From positions 1 to 17,434 of the forward strand of contig SXVG01000099.1 in the NCBI GenBank assembly GCA_005791685.1: 17,434 bases of DNA, read 5' to 3'. A program made the translations under genes and the position numbers. The notes below the pieces were generated by a model, which was not told where the DNA came from, searched no databases, and saw only the letters and a list, made by a program, of their open reading frames with translations. Numbering within the stretch: position 1 is the first letter of the stretch; every line of letters starts with the position of its first letter. This document shows, one piece after another, positions 1 to 7,108 of this stretch. The stretch is from Methylotenera sp. (GTDB taxonomy: Bacteria; Pseudomonadota; Gammaproteobacteria; Burkholderiales; Methylophilaceae).

Positions 1-157
1 CGGCACCGCCGCCGAAGTCACGCCTATCCGCGAATTAGACCGTCGCAGCATAGGCAACGGCACTGCTGGCCCGATTACCAAACAATTACAAAAAATGTAC
101 TTTGATGCCGTGACCGGCAAATCGGCTAAACACGCCGATTGGTTAACCTTGGTGTAG
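1..157 (+). CDS. ilvE: Branched-chain amino acid aminotransferase, C-terminal end (partial)
   Basis: Only the last 51 codons are in the window, reading from base 2 to the TAG at 155-157. The visible peptide contains the end of the fold-type IV PLP aminotransferase domain: a GTAAEVTPI stretch, then RSIGNGTAGPIT, then a helix ending the protein. In this family the GTA-x-x-x-x-P-I segment binds the phosphate and substrate side of the active site near the C terminus. The enzyme does the last step of valine, leucine and isoleucine synthesis, moving an amino group from glutamate to the branched 2-oxo acid in the cytoplasm. The stop lies three bases before the next start, so the small zinc-finger gene is probably co-transcribed. 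The assignment rests on a short piece, but the motif is distinctive. Confidence 0.88.
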   Translation, partial: GTAAEVTPIRELDRRSIGNGTAGPITKQLQKMYFDAVTGKSAKHADWLTLV

Positions 158-160
158 TCC

Positions 161-349
161 ATGACGAGCCCAACACCCATAGTAGTGACCGCCCACGATT
201 TGCCTTTGCATTGCCCTAGCGATGCGGTGGCGCTGTGGTCGTCGCACCCACGGGTTTTTTTGGATGTCGCTCAAACCGGACAGGCAACTTGCCCTTACTG
301 TGGCACAGCCTACCAACTCAAGGCCGGTGAGGTGCTTGCCCATCATTAA
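161..349 (+). CDS. Small CHCC-type zinc-finger protein
   Basis: This 62-residue protein has the ligand pattern Cys18-x10-His29-x14-Cys44-x2-Cys47. That matches the zf-CHCC family (Pfam zf-CHCC), named for the C-terminal part of the mitochondrial complex I subunit NDUFS6. Residues 29-35 (HPRVFLD) and 43-49 (TCPYCGT) are the recognisable core. The family is expected to bind one zinc ion; its bacterial role is not established. The start is the ATG three bases after the ilvE stop, with no strong ribosome-binding site of its own, so translation is probably coupled to ilvE. The length is normal for stand-alone bacterial members. I am confident of the family but give no cellular function. Confidence 0.85.
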   Translation: MTSPTPIVVTAHDLPLHCPSDAVALWSSHPRVFLDVAQTGQATCPYCGTAYQLKAGEVLAHH

Positions 350-397
350 GCACAGGCACGGGGTTGGCAATATTCCGCGCCCAATTTAAGGATAGCC

Positions 398-886
398 ATG
401 TTTACATTGACGCTTAGCCTAGATTCTGTCGCCCTATACGCTGTTAGCGCCAGTCTGCTGACCTTGCTTTTGGTGGCCCTACTGGTGTACACCCGCCGTA
501 AGAAAATAATGCTGGCGCAAACGAAAATCATCGATTTTGTCAGCGAATATTTTTTAAACACCGGCATAGAAGTCCTGGTAAGCTGCTTTCAAGACCCACT
601 GACAAAAAACTTCCAGGTGCAGATAGAGTCGGCCCCTTTAAAACGGTTTCGCTTTTCCCATATGCTGGAGGGCAATTTAATCGCGCACATTGCCCGCATT
701 ACCGGTGAAAAGGTAGACAAAATTTATTGGCGCTTCCCGGTACCTGCCCAAAATGACGCCCTATTCAGTGAAAAAAACAGCGCCTTAGCACAAGACGACC
801 CGTATCTTTTTGAAATGCGCAGCGCCACCACCGACGGCTATACCGTCACGGAAATCCCCGCCGAAAAAACCGGCAATGGCAACTAA
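398..886 (+). CDS. Unrecognised protein with one N-terminal membrane anchor
   Basis: I do not recognise this 162-residue protein as a named family. Residues 10-31 form one strongly hydrophobic helix (SASLLTLLLVALLVY), followed at once by a basic cluster (RRKK, 33-36). By the positive-inside rule this places the rest in the cytoplasm with a short N-terminal tail outside. Residues 40-115 look like a compact soluble domain with alternating strand and helix character and a conserved-looking end, IYWRFPVP (109-116). The tail from about 118 is polar and probably flexible. A Shine-Dalgarno AAGGA at 388-392 lies five bases before the ATG. The stop overlaps the convergent murI stop by four bases. Codon use resembles its neighbours, so I take it as a real resident gene. 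Confidence 0.75.
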   Translation: MFTLTLSLDSVALYAVSASLLTLLLVALLVYTRRKKIMLAQTKIIDFVSEYFLNTGIEVLVSCFQDPLTKNFQVQIESAPLKRFRFSHMLEGNLIAHIARITGEKVDKIYWRFPVPAQNDALFSEKNSALAQDDPYLFEMRSATTDGYTVTEIPAEKTGNGN

Positions 887-1704
887 AAAGTACTCACCTC
901 AGCGGCTTGCCCCCACAAACTAGCCATCACCGCCGGCGCATCCGCCGCCGCACTGTTAGTCCAAAAACGAACTTGCCCGGCCTGATTGACTGCTGACAAT
1001 AAACCCACTTCCGCTAAGCGAGTTTTTAACTGCTTAGCCACCGCCGCTCCAGTATCGACCAAAACCACCTTGGGACCCAGCACCTCGCTAATCAGCGCGC
1101 GCACAAAAGGATAATGGGTGCAACCCAAGACCACGGTGTCGACCCCCTCGGCCAACAAAGGCGCACAAAATTTCACCAGCAACTCACGCGTCGTTTGGCT
1201 GGCCACTTCCCCGCGCTCTATGCACTCCACTAAGCCTGGGCAAGCTTGCGTAACCACCTCCACATTGCGACCATGGCTTTCCAGCAAGGCGGCAAATTGC
1301 GCGCTTTGCAGCGTGCCTACCGTCGCCAATATGCCTATGATGCCATTTTTACTGGCCTCCGCCGCCGGCTTGACCGCTGGCTCCATGCCAATAATGGGCA
1401 GGCTGTATTTTTCACGCAGGGCATCAATGGCGGCAGCGGTGGCGGTATTGCAAGCCACCACCAGCACCTTTGCCCCCTGGGCGATTAAAAAATCGGCGAT
1501 AGCAAAGCAACGTGCTTGAATTTCCGCCACGCTCTTATTGCCGTACGGCGCATAACGACTGTCGGCCACGTACAGCAAATGCTCATGCGGCAACAAAGTC
1601 CGTATGTGTTTCAATACAGAAACCCCCCCCACGCCTGAATCAAACACGCCTATAGGCCCACTGGAAAGGGCTTTTTTGCTAGCAATGTTATTCGGTGCAG
1701 TCAT
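883..1704 (-). CDS. murI: Glutamate racemase
   Basis: MurI converts L-glutamate to D-glutamate for peptidoglycan synthesis in the cytoplasm. The protein has 273 residues, usual for the family. It shows the N-terminal IGVFDSGVGG (18-27), the Asp-Ser/Tyr-Gly pocket (ADSRYAPYG, 47-55), the first catalytic cysteine in ACNTATA (Cys85) and the second in LGCTHYP (Cys195). Both halves of the pseudo-twofold active site are intact. It lies on the minus strand, convergent with the gene to its left (four-base stop overlap) and divergent from the cobalamin adenosyltransferase. The ATG at 1704 gives the expected N-terminal length, though the ribosome-binding site before it is weak. Confidence 0.96.
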   Translation of the reverse strand: MTAPNNIASKKALSSGPIGVFDSGVGGVSVLKHIRTLLPHEHLLYVADSRYAPYGNKSVAEIQARCFAIADFLIAQGAKVLVVACNTATAAAIDALREKYSLPIIGMEPAVKPAAEASKNGIIGILATVGTLQSAQFAALLESHGRNVEVVTQACPGLVECIERGEVASQTTRELLVKFCAPLLAEGVDTVVLGCTHYPFVRALISEVLGPKVVLVDTGAAVAKQLKTRLAEVGLLSAVNQAGQVRFWTNSAAADAPAVMASLWGQAAEVSTF

Positions 1705-1734
1705 GGCATGGGCGTCATCAGTTACAATGTTTGC

Positions 1735-1765
1735 ATTATAGACGATAGCAAACCCCTGCTGGCAA
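1735..1765 (-). promoter_or_regulatory. Candidate sigma-70 promoter for murI
   Basis: Read on the minus strand there is a perfect TATAAT (1735-1740) and an upstream TTGCCA (1760-1765, five of six to consensus), separated by 19 bases, longer than the preferred 17. Transcription would start near 1728, giving a leader of about 24 bases before the murI ATG. The -35 lies over the Shine-Dalgarno of the divergent adenosyltransferase gene, so the two transcripts would overlap at their 5' ends. This is inferred from motif matching only. Confidence 0.4.
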
Positions 1766-1776
1766 GGACACGCATC

Positions 1777-2331
1777 ATGGCAAACAGACTGAGTAAAATT
1801 TATACCCGCACCGGCGATGATGGCAGCACTGGCTTAGGCGATGGCAGCCGAATTAATAAGGACAGCTTACGGGTAGACGCCATGGGCGACGTGGATGAGC
1901 TCAATTCCATCATAGGCATCATGCTAACCGAGAACCTGCCCGACAAACTGCTCAGTCAGCTCACACAAATTCAGCACGATTTATTTAATCTAGGCGGCGA
2001 AATCTGCATACCTGGCCACCGCATCTTGCAACAAGTACGCATTCAAGATTTAGAAGCCCAGATAGACGCATACAACGAAAACCTAGCACCCCTCAAAGAA
2101 TTCATTCTGCCCGGTGGCAGCAAAGCCGCTGCTTACTGCCACTTAGCCCGTACCGTTTGTCGGCGCGCTGAACGCAAACTGGTGGAACTGCATAGGAAGG
2201 AAAACCTCAGCCCACTCTCTTTGCAGTATTTAAATCGATTGTCGGATTTACTCTTCGTCATGTGCCGCATAATTAATCAAGCGGCAGGCGTGCCTGACGT
2301 CATGTGGAAAAATGAACGTGGCCGAATTTAA
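1777..2331 (+). CDS. Cob(I)yrinic acid a,c-diamide adenosyltransferase, PduO type
   Basis: The product attaches the 5'-deoxyadenosyl group of ATP to the cobalt of cob(I)alamin or its precursors, giving the coenzyme form of B12. The 184-residue protein carries the family signatures: the N-terminal ATP-binding TRTGDDGSTGLG (10-21), DELNS (40-44), FILPGG (109-114), ARTVCRRAER (124-133) and NRLSDLLFV (153-161). The frame is open upstream to 1708, but the ATG at 1777 is chosen because it has AAGGA at 1764-1768, eight bases away, and because family members start a few residues before the TRTGDDG motif. No cobalamin riboswitch fits in the short divergent gap with murI. The gene stands apart from any cobalamin synthesis cluster here, so it may serve salvage of imported corrinoids. 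Confidence 0.94.
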   Translation: MANRLSKIYTRTGDDGSTGLGDGSRINKDSLRVDAMGDVDELNSIIGIMLTENLPDKLLSQLTQIQHDLFNLGGEICIPGHRILQQVRIQDLEAQIDAYNENLAPLKEFILPGGSKAAAYCHLARTVCRRAERKLVELHRKENLSPLSLQYLNRLSDLLFVMCRIINQAAGVPDVMWKNERGRI

Positions 2332-2333
2332 GT

Positions 2334-2339
2334 TATAAT
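2334..2339 (+). promoter_or_regulatory. Perfect -10 hexamer just upstream of pcnB
   Basis: TATAAT sits six bases before the pcnB ATG. If used, transcription would begin at or next to the start codon and make a leaderless message, which fits the lack of any Shine-Dalgarno sequence before pcnB. There is no good -35 at the right distance and no TGn extension, so this could be chance. Confidence 0.3.
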
Positions 2340-2345
2340 CCGGCC

Positions 2346-3776
2346 ATGATTAAAAAACTGCTAGATCGAATTTTTAAAAGCAAACACGCTCCATCCATCG
2401 CGCACGCCAGTTCGACCACCCACCCACCGCACAAAGCCCAGCAACGGTCAAAATTAAGCGCGAAAAGTGCCCACAAACACGTCGACGGCCCACATCATGG
2501 CGCATTAAGCATTGCCCACAAAACCCACAAAATAGATCGCGATTTACTCAGCAATGCCGCCCTAAAAACCACAGAAGGCTTACATAAAGCCGGCTTTGAG
2601 GCCTACATTGTTGGCGGCGCGGTGCGCGATTTGCTGCTTAATCGCCGCCCTAAAGACTTCGACGTGGCCACCGATGCCACCCCCGAACAAGTCAATCGCA
2701 TTTTTAGACGCTCACGTCTGATAGGCAAACGCTTTAGGTTGGTACACGTTTTATTCGGTGACGAAACCATAGAAGTGTCTACATTTCGCGGTAGCCACCT
2801 CGAGGCCGCCGGCGATGCCAAAGTCAGCGACTCGGGGCGCATTATCCGTGACAATGTGTTTGGCTCCATCGTTGACGATGCACTACGCCGCGACTTTACC
2901 GCTAACGCCTTGTATTACAATCCGGCCAGTCAAGAGATCTTGGATTTTCATAACGGTTATGCCGACATTAAGGCCGGCATACTGCGCATCATAGGCAAGC
3001 CAGAAACGCGCTACGCCGAAGACCCGGTACGCATGTTGCGCGCTGTGCGACTGTCAGCCAAACTGGGGCTAAACATTGAAGCCAGTAGCCAAGCCCCCAT
3101 AGCTAAAATGGCCAATTTATTAGAAGACGTACCGCCTAGTCGCTTGTTTGACGAAATGCTCAAGCTGTTTTTATCTGGCCACGCCATGGAAAGCGTGGCG
3201 GCACTTCGCGCCCAACATTTGCACCACGGCTTACTGCCTATGCTCGATGTCGTGCTCGAACAACCCATGGGTGAGCGTTTCGTTATGCTGGCTTTACAAA
3301 ATACCGACGAGCGCATTTTGGCAGGCAAATCGGCCAACCCCAGCTTTCTCTTTGCCAGCTTACTCTGGCATGAAATGTTGGTCGCCTGGGAAAACCATAA
3401 AAAAGACGGCCAGCATGCTATCCCAGCCCTGCACTTAGCCACATCCGAAGTGATTGCCAGCCAGGCCGAGAAGCTGGCGATACACAATCGTTACACCGCC
3501 ACCATGCGAGAAATTTGGGGCTTGCAACCACGCTTCGAACAACGTGCCGGCAAACGCCCGTTCGCCTTACTCACTCACCCACGCTACCGTGCCGGCTATG
3601 ACTTTTTATTACTGCGCTGCGCCTCTGGCGAACTACCCATGGAACTGGGTGAGTGGTGGACAACTTTCGCCAATGCCGACGGTGAGGCGCGCACGGCCAT
3701 GTTGCAAGCGGATAGCACGCCTAAAAAGCGTAGAAAAAGACCCCGTAAAAAAACCACGGCCATTACTCCTGAGTAA
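2346..3776 (+). CDS. pcnB: Poly(A) polymerase I
   Basis: PcnB adds poly(A) tails to the 3' ends of RNA and so marks transcripts and regulatory RNAs for decay. The class II nucleotidyltransferase head is clear: YIVGGAVRDLLLNRRPKDFDVATDATPEQV (spanning 87-116, catalytic Asp104 and Asp106), then RRDFTANALYY (181-191) and the RNA-binding EDPVRMLRAVRLSAKLG (225-241). The preceding ISxNA-like helix and very basic C-terminal tail (KKRRKRPRKK, about 459-468) point to poly(A) polymerase rather than tRNA CCA-adding enzyme. At 476 residues it is within the family range. Residues 14-61 form an unusual low-complexity extension with ten histidines. No Shine-Dalgarno precedes the ATG. It heads the run pcnB-folK-kinase-panB-panC. 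Confidence 0.95.
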   Translation: MIKKLLDRIFKSKHAPSIAHASSTTHPPHKAQQRSKLSAKSAHKHVDGPHHGALSIAHKTHKIDRDLLSNAALKTTEGLHKAGFEAYIVGGAVRDLLLNRRPKDFDVATDATPEQVNRIFRRSRLIGKRFRLVHVLFGDETIEVSTFRGSHLEAAGDAKVSDSGRIIRDNVFGSIVDDALRRDFTANALYYNPASQEILDFHNGYADIKAGILRIIGKPETRYAEDPVRMLRAVRLSAKLGLNIEASSQAPIAKMANLLEDVPPSRLFDEMLKLFLSGHAMESVAALRAQHLHHGLLPMLDVVLEQPMGERFVMLALQNTDERILAGKSANPSFLFASLLWHEMLVAWENHKKDGQHAIPALHLATSEVIASQAEKLAIHNRYTATMREIWGLQPRFEQRAGKRPFALLTHPRYRAGYDFLLLRCASGELPMELGEWWTTFANADGEARTAMLQADSTPKKRRKRPRKKTTAITPE

Positions 3777-3791
3777 GCAAGCCCCAGCACC

Positions 3792-4286
3792 ATGGCAACC
3801 GCTTACATCGCGCTCGGCAGCAATCTAGACCATCCCGTTGGGCAAGTACAGTCGGCCATCCAAGCCATCGCCAGCTTGCCCAATTGCCAATTAATCAAGC
3901 AATCCTCGCTGTATGAAACCACGCCGGTAGACTGCCCAGAGCAGAACATGGAACCGGTCCCCAACTTCATCAACGCCGTGCTAGAAGTGAGCACGGCCAT
4001 GCCCCCTCACGCCCTACTGGCGGCGCTACACGCCATCGAACATGCCGCAGGTCGTAAGCGACCCTATGTTAATGCCCCGCGTGTGCTCGATTGCGACTTA
4101 CTGCTGTACGATGACTTGGTCGTAAACGACAGCAAGCTCACCTTGCCCCACCCACGCATGCACAATCGCGGTTTTGTTTTATTGCCTTTATTTGAAATCG
4201 CCGCGCATTTATCCATAGCAAATCATGGCAAAATAGCAACATTGATTCAGCAACAGCAATTTACCGGTATACAACGGCAGGCATAA
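3792..4286 (+). CDS. folK: 2-amino-4-hydroxy-6-hydroxymethyldihydropteridine diphosphokinase
   Basis: FolK transfers pyrophosphate from ATP to 6-hydroxymethyl-7,8-dihydropterin, the step before dihydropteroate synthase in folate synthesis. The 164-residue protein has the expected pieces: IALGSNL at the N terminus (6-12), SSLYETTPV (38-46), NFINAV (58-63), GRKRPYVNAPRVLDCDLLLYDD (87-108) and LPHPRMHNRGFVLLPL (118-133). Asp100 and Asp102 are the predicted magnesium ligands; the residue between them is cysteine instead of the usual leucine, which should be tolerated. The NAPR form before the LD-x-D motif is one I recall from other betaproteobacteria. It starts 16 bases after pcnB and ends 7 bases before the kinase gene, so it sits in the middle of an operon. 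Confidence 0.95.
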   Translation: MATAYIALGSNLDHPVGQVQSAIQAIASLPNCQLIKQSSLYETTPVDCPEQNMEPVPNFINAVLEVSTAMPPHALLAALHAIEHAAGRKRPYVNAPRVLDCDLLLYDDLVVNDSKLTLPHPRMHNRGFVLLPLFEIAAHLSIANHGKIATLIQQQQFTGIQRQA

Positions 4287-4292
4287 GCTCAC

Positions 4293-4940
4293 ATGAGTAT
4301 TTTTAACAAATTTCCTTACATCGTCATTGAGGGGCCCATAGGTTGCGGAAAAACCACCTTGGCGCAAATGTTAGCGGACACTTTTCCGGTCGATTATTTG
4401 TCTGAAAAAGCCCAGGCCAATCCATTCTTACCGCGTTTCTATCAAGATCCGCAACGCTATGCACTGCCCACCCAGTTGTTCTTTTTATTCCAACGCGCCA
4501 ACCAAATTGCCGATTTAAATCAACGCGACATGTTTGCCAAACCCATCGTTGCGGATTTTTTCTTGGACAAAGACCCCATCTTTGCCCGCCTCAATTTGAA
4601 CGATGAAGAATACGCGCTGTACCACCAAATCTACCAGCACTTGCAATTAAAAGCACCCAAGCCTGACTTGGTCATCTACCTGCAAACGCCAGTAGACGCG
4701 CTAATGGATCGCATAGAGGAACGCAACGTCAGTTATGAACTGGAAATTCGGCGCGACTACATTGAGGGCCTAGCCAACGCCTACAGCGAGTTTTTTCATG
4801 ACTACACCACCTCACCGGTGCTCATAGTGAATAATAAAAAACTTAATATCTTAAAAAATCCAGGCGCATTGGATTTATTGCTGTCGCGTATTTTGCAAAT
4901 TAAAGGTCAGCGCGAATTCTTTAATCCTAATTTCGATTAA
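4293..4940 (+). CDS. Deoxynucleoside kinase (deoxyadenosine/deoxyguanosine kinase family)
   Basis: This 215-residue protein belongs to the dNK/thymidine kinase 2-like family of P-loop kinases that phosphorylate deoxynucleosides at the 5' position for nucleotide salvage. The P-loop GPIGCGKTT is at 14-22, followed by the substrate-side stretch ANPFLPRFYQDPQRYALPTQLFFLFQR (42-68) typical of the family. The segment VADFFLDKDPIFARLNL (about 87-103) and the predicted lid helix around EIRRDYIEGL (151-160) follow. Which deoxynucleoside is preferred cannot be read from sequence. The gene lies six bases after folK and 17 before panB; I recall this placement from other betaproteobacteria, and it probably reflects co-transcription rather than a shared pathway. 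Confidence 0.88.
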   Translation: MSIFNKFPYIVIEGPIGCGKTTLAQMLADTFPVDYLSEKAQANPFLPRFYQDPQRYALPTQLFFLFQRANQIADLNQRDMFAKPIVADFFLDKDPIFARLNLNDEEYALYHQIYQHLQLKAPKPDLVIYLQTPVDALMDRIEERNVSYELEIRRDYIEGLANAYSEFFHDYTTSPVLIVNNKKLNILKNPGALDLLLSRILQIKGQREFFNPNFD

Positions 4941-4957
4941 GTCCCAAGCCGTTTACC

Positions 4958-5770
4958 ATGACATTAAATGATCTCGAAAAATTAGCACAAAGTGGCGAAA
5001 AAATCGCCATGCTGACCTGCTATGACGCCAGCTTTGCCAAACTGATGGAATTGGCCAAGGTAGACATGTTGTTGGTCGGCGACTCACTGGGCATGGTCTT
5101 GCAAGGCGCAGAAAACACCCTCAATGTCAGCATGCACCACATGACTTACCACACCAAAAGCGTGGCCGCTGGCGCGCCTAACACTGTCATCATGGCCGAC
5201 ATGCCGCTCGGCAGCTACGAACACGACGATGAAGCGGCTTACAAGAATGCCGAATGGTTGATCCGCTCGGGTGCCCATATCGTTAAAATTGAAGGCGGCG
5301 GCAGCAAAGTCAAAACCGCCCGTTATTTAGTCGATAGAGGCATACCGGTCTGTGCGCATTTAGGCTTTACCCCGCAATCGGTCAACCAATTAGGCGGCTA
5401 TAAAATTCAAGGTAAAACCGACGAGAGCGCCGCCCACATTATGGCCGACGCGCTGGCCATGAGTGAAGCCGGGGTGAGTTTTATCCTACTGGAAATGGTG
5501 CCGGCCGCACTGGCCAAAAAAATCAGCGCCGGCATACACACCCCCACCATAGGCATAGGCGCTGGCGTGGATTGCGCCGGTCAAGTGTTGGTCATCCAAG
5601 ACCTGCTGGGCATCTACACCGGGGTCGCCACTAAAAATCCCAGCGATTTTAAAACCCCGCGCTTTGTAAAAAATTTCTTAAGCGAAACCAACAGCATACA
5701 AAGCGCCGTAGCTCAGTACGTCAGCGCCGTTAAAGACAAAACCTTCCCCGCCGCCGAACACAGTTACTGA
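4958..5770 (+). CDS. panB: 3-methyl-2-oxobutanoate hydroxymethyltransferase
   Basis: PanB adds a hydroxymethyl group from 5,10-methylenetetrahydrofolate to 2-oxoisovalerate, giving ketopantoate, the first committed step of pantothenate synthesis. The 270-residue TIM-barrel protein has all recognisable active-site segments: MLTCYDA (18-24), LLVGDSLGMV (38-47, Asp42), IMADMPLGSY (78-87, Asp81), VKIEGG (109-114, Glu112), CAHLGFTPQ (132-140), LLEMVP (177-182, Glu179) and GIGAG (199-203). The acidic metal and catalytic residues are all present. Its substrate is the same 2-oxo acid that IlvE, encoded at the left edge, turns into valine. Its stop shares its last base with the panC ATG, so the two are translationally coupled. 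Confidence 0.97.
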   Translation: MTLNDLEKLAQSGEKIAMLTCYDASFAKLMELAKVDMLLVGDSLGMVLQGAENTLNVSMHHMTYHTKSVAAGAPNTVIMADMPLGSYEHDDEAAYKNAEWLIRSGAHIVKIEGGGSKVKTARYLVDRGIPVCAHLGFTPQSVNQLGGYKIQGKTDESAAHIMADALAMSEAGVSFILLEMVPAALAKKISAGIHTPTIGIGAGVDCAGQVLVIQDLLGIYTGVATKNPSDFKTPRFVKNFLSETNSIQSAVAQYVSAVKDKTFPAAEHSY

Positions 5771-6624
5771 TGCAAATTATCCACACCGTCAAGCAATTGC
5801 GTCTTGCCTTGCAAGGCCAAAGCCCTATCGCTTTTGTGCCTACCATGGGCAATTTGCATGCCGGACACCTAGACTTGGTAAATCTAGCCAAACAGCAAGC
5901 TGCCTGCGTCGTGGTCAGTATTTTTGTCAATCCCTTGCAATTTGGCGCCAACGAAGACTTGGCCAGCTACCCGCGCACCTTGGCTGCCGATTGCGAAAAG
6001 CTTGCAGCCGCTGGCGCCAGCATCGTCTTTGCCCCCACGGTGGCAGAAATGTACCCGGACTTTGATGGGCAAAATCTCAATCAAAGTCTGACCGTACAAT
6101 TACCCGCCATGGCCAATGACTTATGTGGCGCCAGTCGCCCCGGCCATTTTGCAGGCGTGGCCACCGTGGTGCTTAAATTGTTTAACATCGTCCAGCCACA
6201 GGTGGCGGTATTCGGCAAAAAAGATTTTCAGCAACTGTTGATCATCAAAGAATTGGTCAAACAATTTAATTTACCCATCCAAATCATCGCGGCTGATACT
6301 GCACGTGAAGCCAGCGGCCTAGCCATGAGTTCGCGCAATGGCTATTTAAGCAGCGCGGAAAAAGTACAAGCCAACCAATTGCATGCCACACTGCAAACGC
6401 TGGTCGAACAAATCAAACTTGGTCCTAAAGATCTGGATTTCTCCGCGCTGGAAAAACAAGCCGCGCATACCCTGCAAACGCAAGGCTGGCAGGTAGATTA
6501 CGTGGCCATACGCTCGGCCACCAGCTTAAAGGCTGCCAGCGCCCAAGAGCAAGAATGGGTGGTCTTAGCCGCCGCCAAATTAGGTGCGACCCGACTTATC
6601 GATAATATAAGCTTTAAACTTTAA
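5770..6624 (+). CDS. panC: Pantothenate synthetase (pantoate-beta-alanine ligase)
   Basis: PanC joins pantoate and beta-alanine using ATP through a pantoyl-adenylate intermediate. The 284-residue protein shows the N-terminal VPTMGNLHAGHLDLV (23-37) with the HxGH nucleotide-binding motif, IFVNPLQFGANEDLASYPR (51-69), the GASRPGHFAGVATVVLKLFNIVQP segment, FGKKDFQQL, and the KMSKS-like MSSRNGYLS further on. All are typical and nothing is missing. The ATG begins on the final A of the panB stop (TGATG arrangement), which fixes the start and implies coupling. Ketopantoate reductase (panE or an ilvC substitute), needed between PanB and PanC, is not in the window. Confidence 0.97.
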   Translation: MQIIHTVKQLRLALQGQSPIAFVPTMGNLHAGHLDLVNLAKQQAACVVVSIFVNPLQFGANEDLASYPRTLAADCEKLAAAGASIVFAPTVAEMYPDFDGQNLNQSLTVQLPAMANDLCGASRPGHFAGVATVVLKLFNIVQPQVAVFGKKDFQQLLIIKELVKQFNLPIQIIAADTAREASGLAMSSRNGYLSSAEKVQANQLHATLQTLVEQIKLGPKDLDFSALEKQAAHTLQTQGWQVDYVAIRSATSLKAASAQEQEWVVLAAAKLGATRLIDNISFKL

Positions 6625-6668
6625 GCCGGATATTTTGCCATGTCGGCATCCTTGGCATGAATTTACCA

Positions 6669-6697
6669 TTGGAACAAAGGCTTATAAGGACTATAAT
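6669..6697 (+). promoter_or_regulatory. Sigma-70 promoter for panD-rsfS-rlmH
   Basis: TTGGAA (6669-6674, four of six) is followed after exactly 17 bases by a perfect TATAAT (6692-6697). Transcription would start near 6704, giving a leader of about 24 bases before the panD ATG at 6728, with AGGTT at about 6716-6720 as a modest ribosome-binding site. This lies in the 103-base gap after panC and suggests panD and its followers are expressed separately from panBC. Confidence 0.6.
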
Positions 6698-6727
6698 GCA
6701 TTCCCTTTTGAAAATAGGTTAACTCGC

Positions 6728-7108
6728 ATGCAAAGAACCATGCTCAAATCTAAATTGCACCGCGTGCATGTCACGCACAGCGAACTCGAATACGAAGGCA
6801 GCTGTGCCATCGACGAGACCTTGCTGGATGCGGCTGACATTAAAGAATACGAACAGATCCACATATACAACATCACCAATGGTGAGCGCTTTAGCACCTA
6901 TGCCATTCGCGCTGAGCGCCATTCCGGCATCATTTCCGTCAACGGCGCGGCCGCGCATAAAGCCGCACCGCAAGACCTCATCATCATTGCAAGTTACGCC
7001 AACTACCAAGCCATAGAATTGGAAAATTACGCTCCAAAACTGGTCTATGTGGACCAGCAAAACCGCATCGCATCTCAACGTAACGCCATACCTGCACAGG
7101 CCGCTTAA
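6728..7108 (+). CDS. panD: Aspartate 1-decarboxylase (pyruvoyl enzyme precursor)
   Basis: PanD makes beta-alanine from aspartate for PanC. It is made as a pro-enzyme that cuts itself between Gly24 and Ser25, the serine becoming the pyruvoyl cofactor; both residues are present in EYEGSCAID. Other family marks are the N-terminal RTMLKSKLHRV, YNITNGERFSTYAI (47-60, with Tyr58 matching the catalytic tyrosine) and the ISVNGAAAHKA segment. The frame is open back to 6635, but the ATG at 6728 places the cleavage site at residue 24 as in characterised family members, giving 126 residues. The upstream part would also overlap the predicted promoter. Its stop shares one base with the rsfS ATG. Confidence 0.96.
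   Translation: MQRTMLKSKLHRVHVTHSELEYEGSCAIDETLLDAADIKEYEQIHIYNITNGERFSTYAIRAERHSGIISVNGAAAHKAAPQDLIIIASYANYQAIELENYAPKLVYVDQQNRIASQRNAIPAQAA

Noticed and set aside
1118..1519. Open frame of 133 codons antisense to murI
   Set aside because: Shadow of murI; low-complexity Ala, Ser and Thr-rich sequence without a motif.
1705..1776. Cobalamin riboswitch before the adenosyltransferase
   Set aside because: The gap is only 72 bases, far too short for the fold, and no B12-box-like sequence was seen.
3011..3487. Open frame of 158 codons antisense to pcnB
   Set aside because: No recognisable domain; the serine- and alanine-rich composition is typical of a shadow of a coding frame.
2346..3776. tRNA CCA-adding enzyme as an alternative name for pcnB
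   Set aside because: The RPKDFDVATDATPEQV signature, the basic C-terminal tail and the folK-pan context favour poly(A) polymerase.
6635..6727. Longer N terminus for panD
   Set aside because: It would cover the predicted promoter and move the self-cleavage Gly-Ser away from position 24-25, where the family has it.
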